From the NCBI GenBank assembly GCA_963920765.1, contig OY987249.1, positions 18,324,483-18,388,482 of the forward strand: 64,000 bases of DNA. The letters are read 5' to 3'. This document shows, in pieces, positions 63,379 through 64,000 of the stretch. Source of the stretch: Ulota crispa. Taxonomy: Eukaryota > Streptophyta > Bryopsida > Orthotrichales > Orthotrichaceae. Every line of letters starts with the position of its first letter. Positions within the stretch are counted from its first letter, which is position 1. The translations under genes were made by a program, and so were the position numbers. The notes below the pieces were generated by a model that saw nothing but the letters and a program-made list of their open reading frames with translations, searched no databases and had not been told where the DNA came from.

Positions 63379-63410
63379 TTAAGGGATACCCATCAAAATT
63401 TTCCTTTTTA

Positions 63411-64000
63411 ATAATAATAGTAACTATATTAGTGTTATTATTTATTTATTTATTTATTTATCAAATTTATGCTAAAATATGACGCAATTTTTTTAGGAAG
63501 GAAACATTGGACAAGTAAGCCTTCGTAGAGAGTGGACAACTTATTAAAACGTTGACAGTTTTTAAGAACGTTACGTTTTGGACGAATGTACTCACATCTT
63601 GAATGAATACGTCGTATTTCATCTGTATTTTGTATGTTTTTATCTAGGTTCATATATGCAAGTACATTCAAATTGTCAATCTCATGTGCCCAAACCAATC
63701 CAATGGACTTGATCTTGAAAGGTACCTTGGAAGACCCGAAGATAGTCTAGGGAGATTTTTCTTATTATGATCCCTCGTTTTACAGGAGGCGGGATAAAGG
63801 GAATCTCATAGAATTGATAAAACGTCATGTTTGACTAAATGTAAAAGTTCAAAGTCCAAAAATAGTATTCCATATGCCAAGCATTCGGAAACCTCCTAAT
63901 GCATATATTATATGCAAAGTATTAGGAGACCTATGCAAATCTCCGAACCTTTTGCACAACAAAGAATTAGGAAATGACTTTATGTTGTTATGCTCATTGT
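63411..64000. other. Spacer to window end; one weak ORF
   Basis: A (TTTA)n run lies at 63438-63462. A minus-strand frame at 63698-63450 (82 codons) has a less biased composition than other chance frames here (LVWAHEIDNLNVLAYMNLD, IRRIHSRCEYIRPKRNVL) but I do not recognise it and see no splice context. Confidence 0.35.

Larger units (their letters stand above)
62887..63410. repeat. Fragment of a family M element split by a family B pair
   Basis: caaatactacaaactt at 62890-62905 and gggatacccatcaaaattttcc at 63383-63404 are the two halves of one family M right end, as seen intact at 61885-61921. The intervening sequence is an inverted pair of family B elements flanked by TTAA. Confidence 0.7.

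Noticed and set aside
63450..63698. 82-codon minus frame as an organelle-derived or novel gene
   Set aside because: The composition is mildly protein-like, but it matches no family I know and has no start or splice context; left as an unconfirmed ORF.

Overview
This is nuclear DNA of a eukaryote, almost certainly a land plant. Nearly all real genes are split by GT-AG introns. Their products include a thylakoid-type rubredoxin with a chloroplast-transit-like N-terminus, a plant-type TIM17, plant eL13, an oil body-associated protein and a clan-85 cytochrome P450. Spacers are AT-rich and packed with short transposon derivatives, while exons are clearly GC-richer. There is no operon structure, ribosome binding site or CRISPR. 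The sequence does not fix the species. The compact genes among degraded mobile elements would suit a bryophyte, lycophyte or fern as well as a seed plant. One 200-base assembly gap lies at 8454-8653.

Layout: 128-384 is the last exon of a senescence/ERD7-domain gene entering from the left edge (+). 5478-7295 is ribosomal protein eL13 (-, 4 coding exons). 12005-15098 is an oil body-associated protein, DUF1264 (-, 5 exons). 19480-20172 is single-exon TIM17 (+), between a 46-bp minisatellite upstream and a degenerate tandem array downstream that carries a copy of its own stop-codon region. 26577-27756 is a conserved-looking single-pass membrane protein that I cannot name (-, 4 exons). 42493-47563 is a decayed PIF/Harbinger-like transposon with a transposase remnant (-) and a Myb/SANT-like remnant (+), the latter split by a 2.17-kb insertion. 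54191-56115 is a membrane-anchored chloroplast rubredoxin (+, 3 exons). 56795-61147 is a complete cytochrome P450 (-, 9 exons). The genes look functionally unrelated, as is normal for plant chromosomes.

The most striking feature is about 20 short elements, from several families with unrelated interiors, that share one end signature. They start CCC(T/C)T(A/T)AA and sit between TTAA tetranucleotides. They range from about 225 to 950 bp. This is the layout of piggyBac-type non-autonomous elements, a superfamily best known from animals. One inverted pair is nested inside another repeat, which supports insertion at TTAA. A second repeat family (ends GGAAAATTTCATGGATA) occurs at least six times, four of them in a row at 61.6-62.9 kb. 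CACTA-type, TA-flanked and foldback elements are also present, several inside introns of the OBAP and P450 genes.

I found no convincing tRNA, rRNA, snoRNA or microRNA gene. A degenerate pol III-type box pair lies inside the 44-46 kb insertion.
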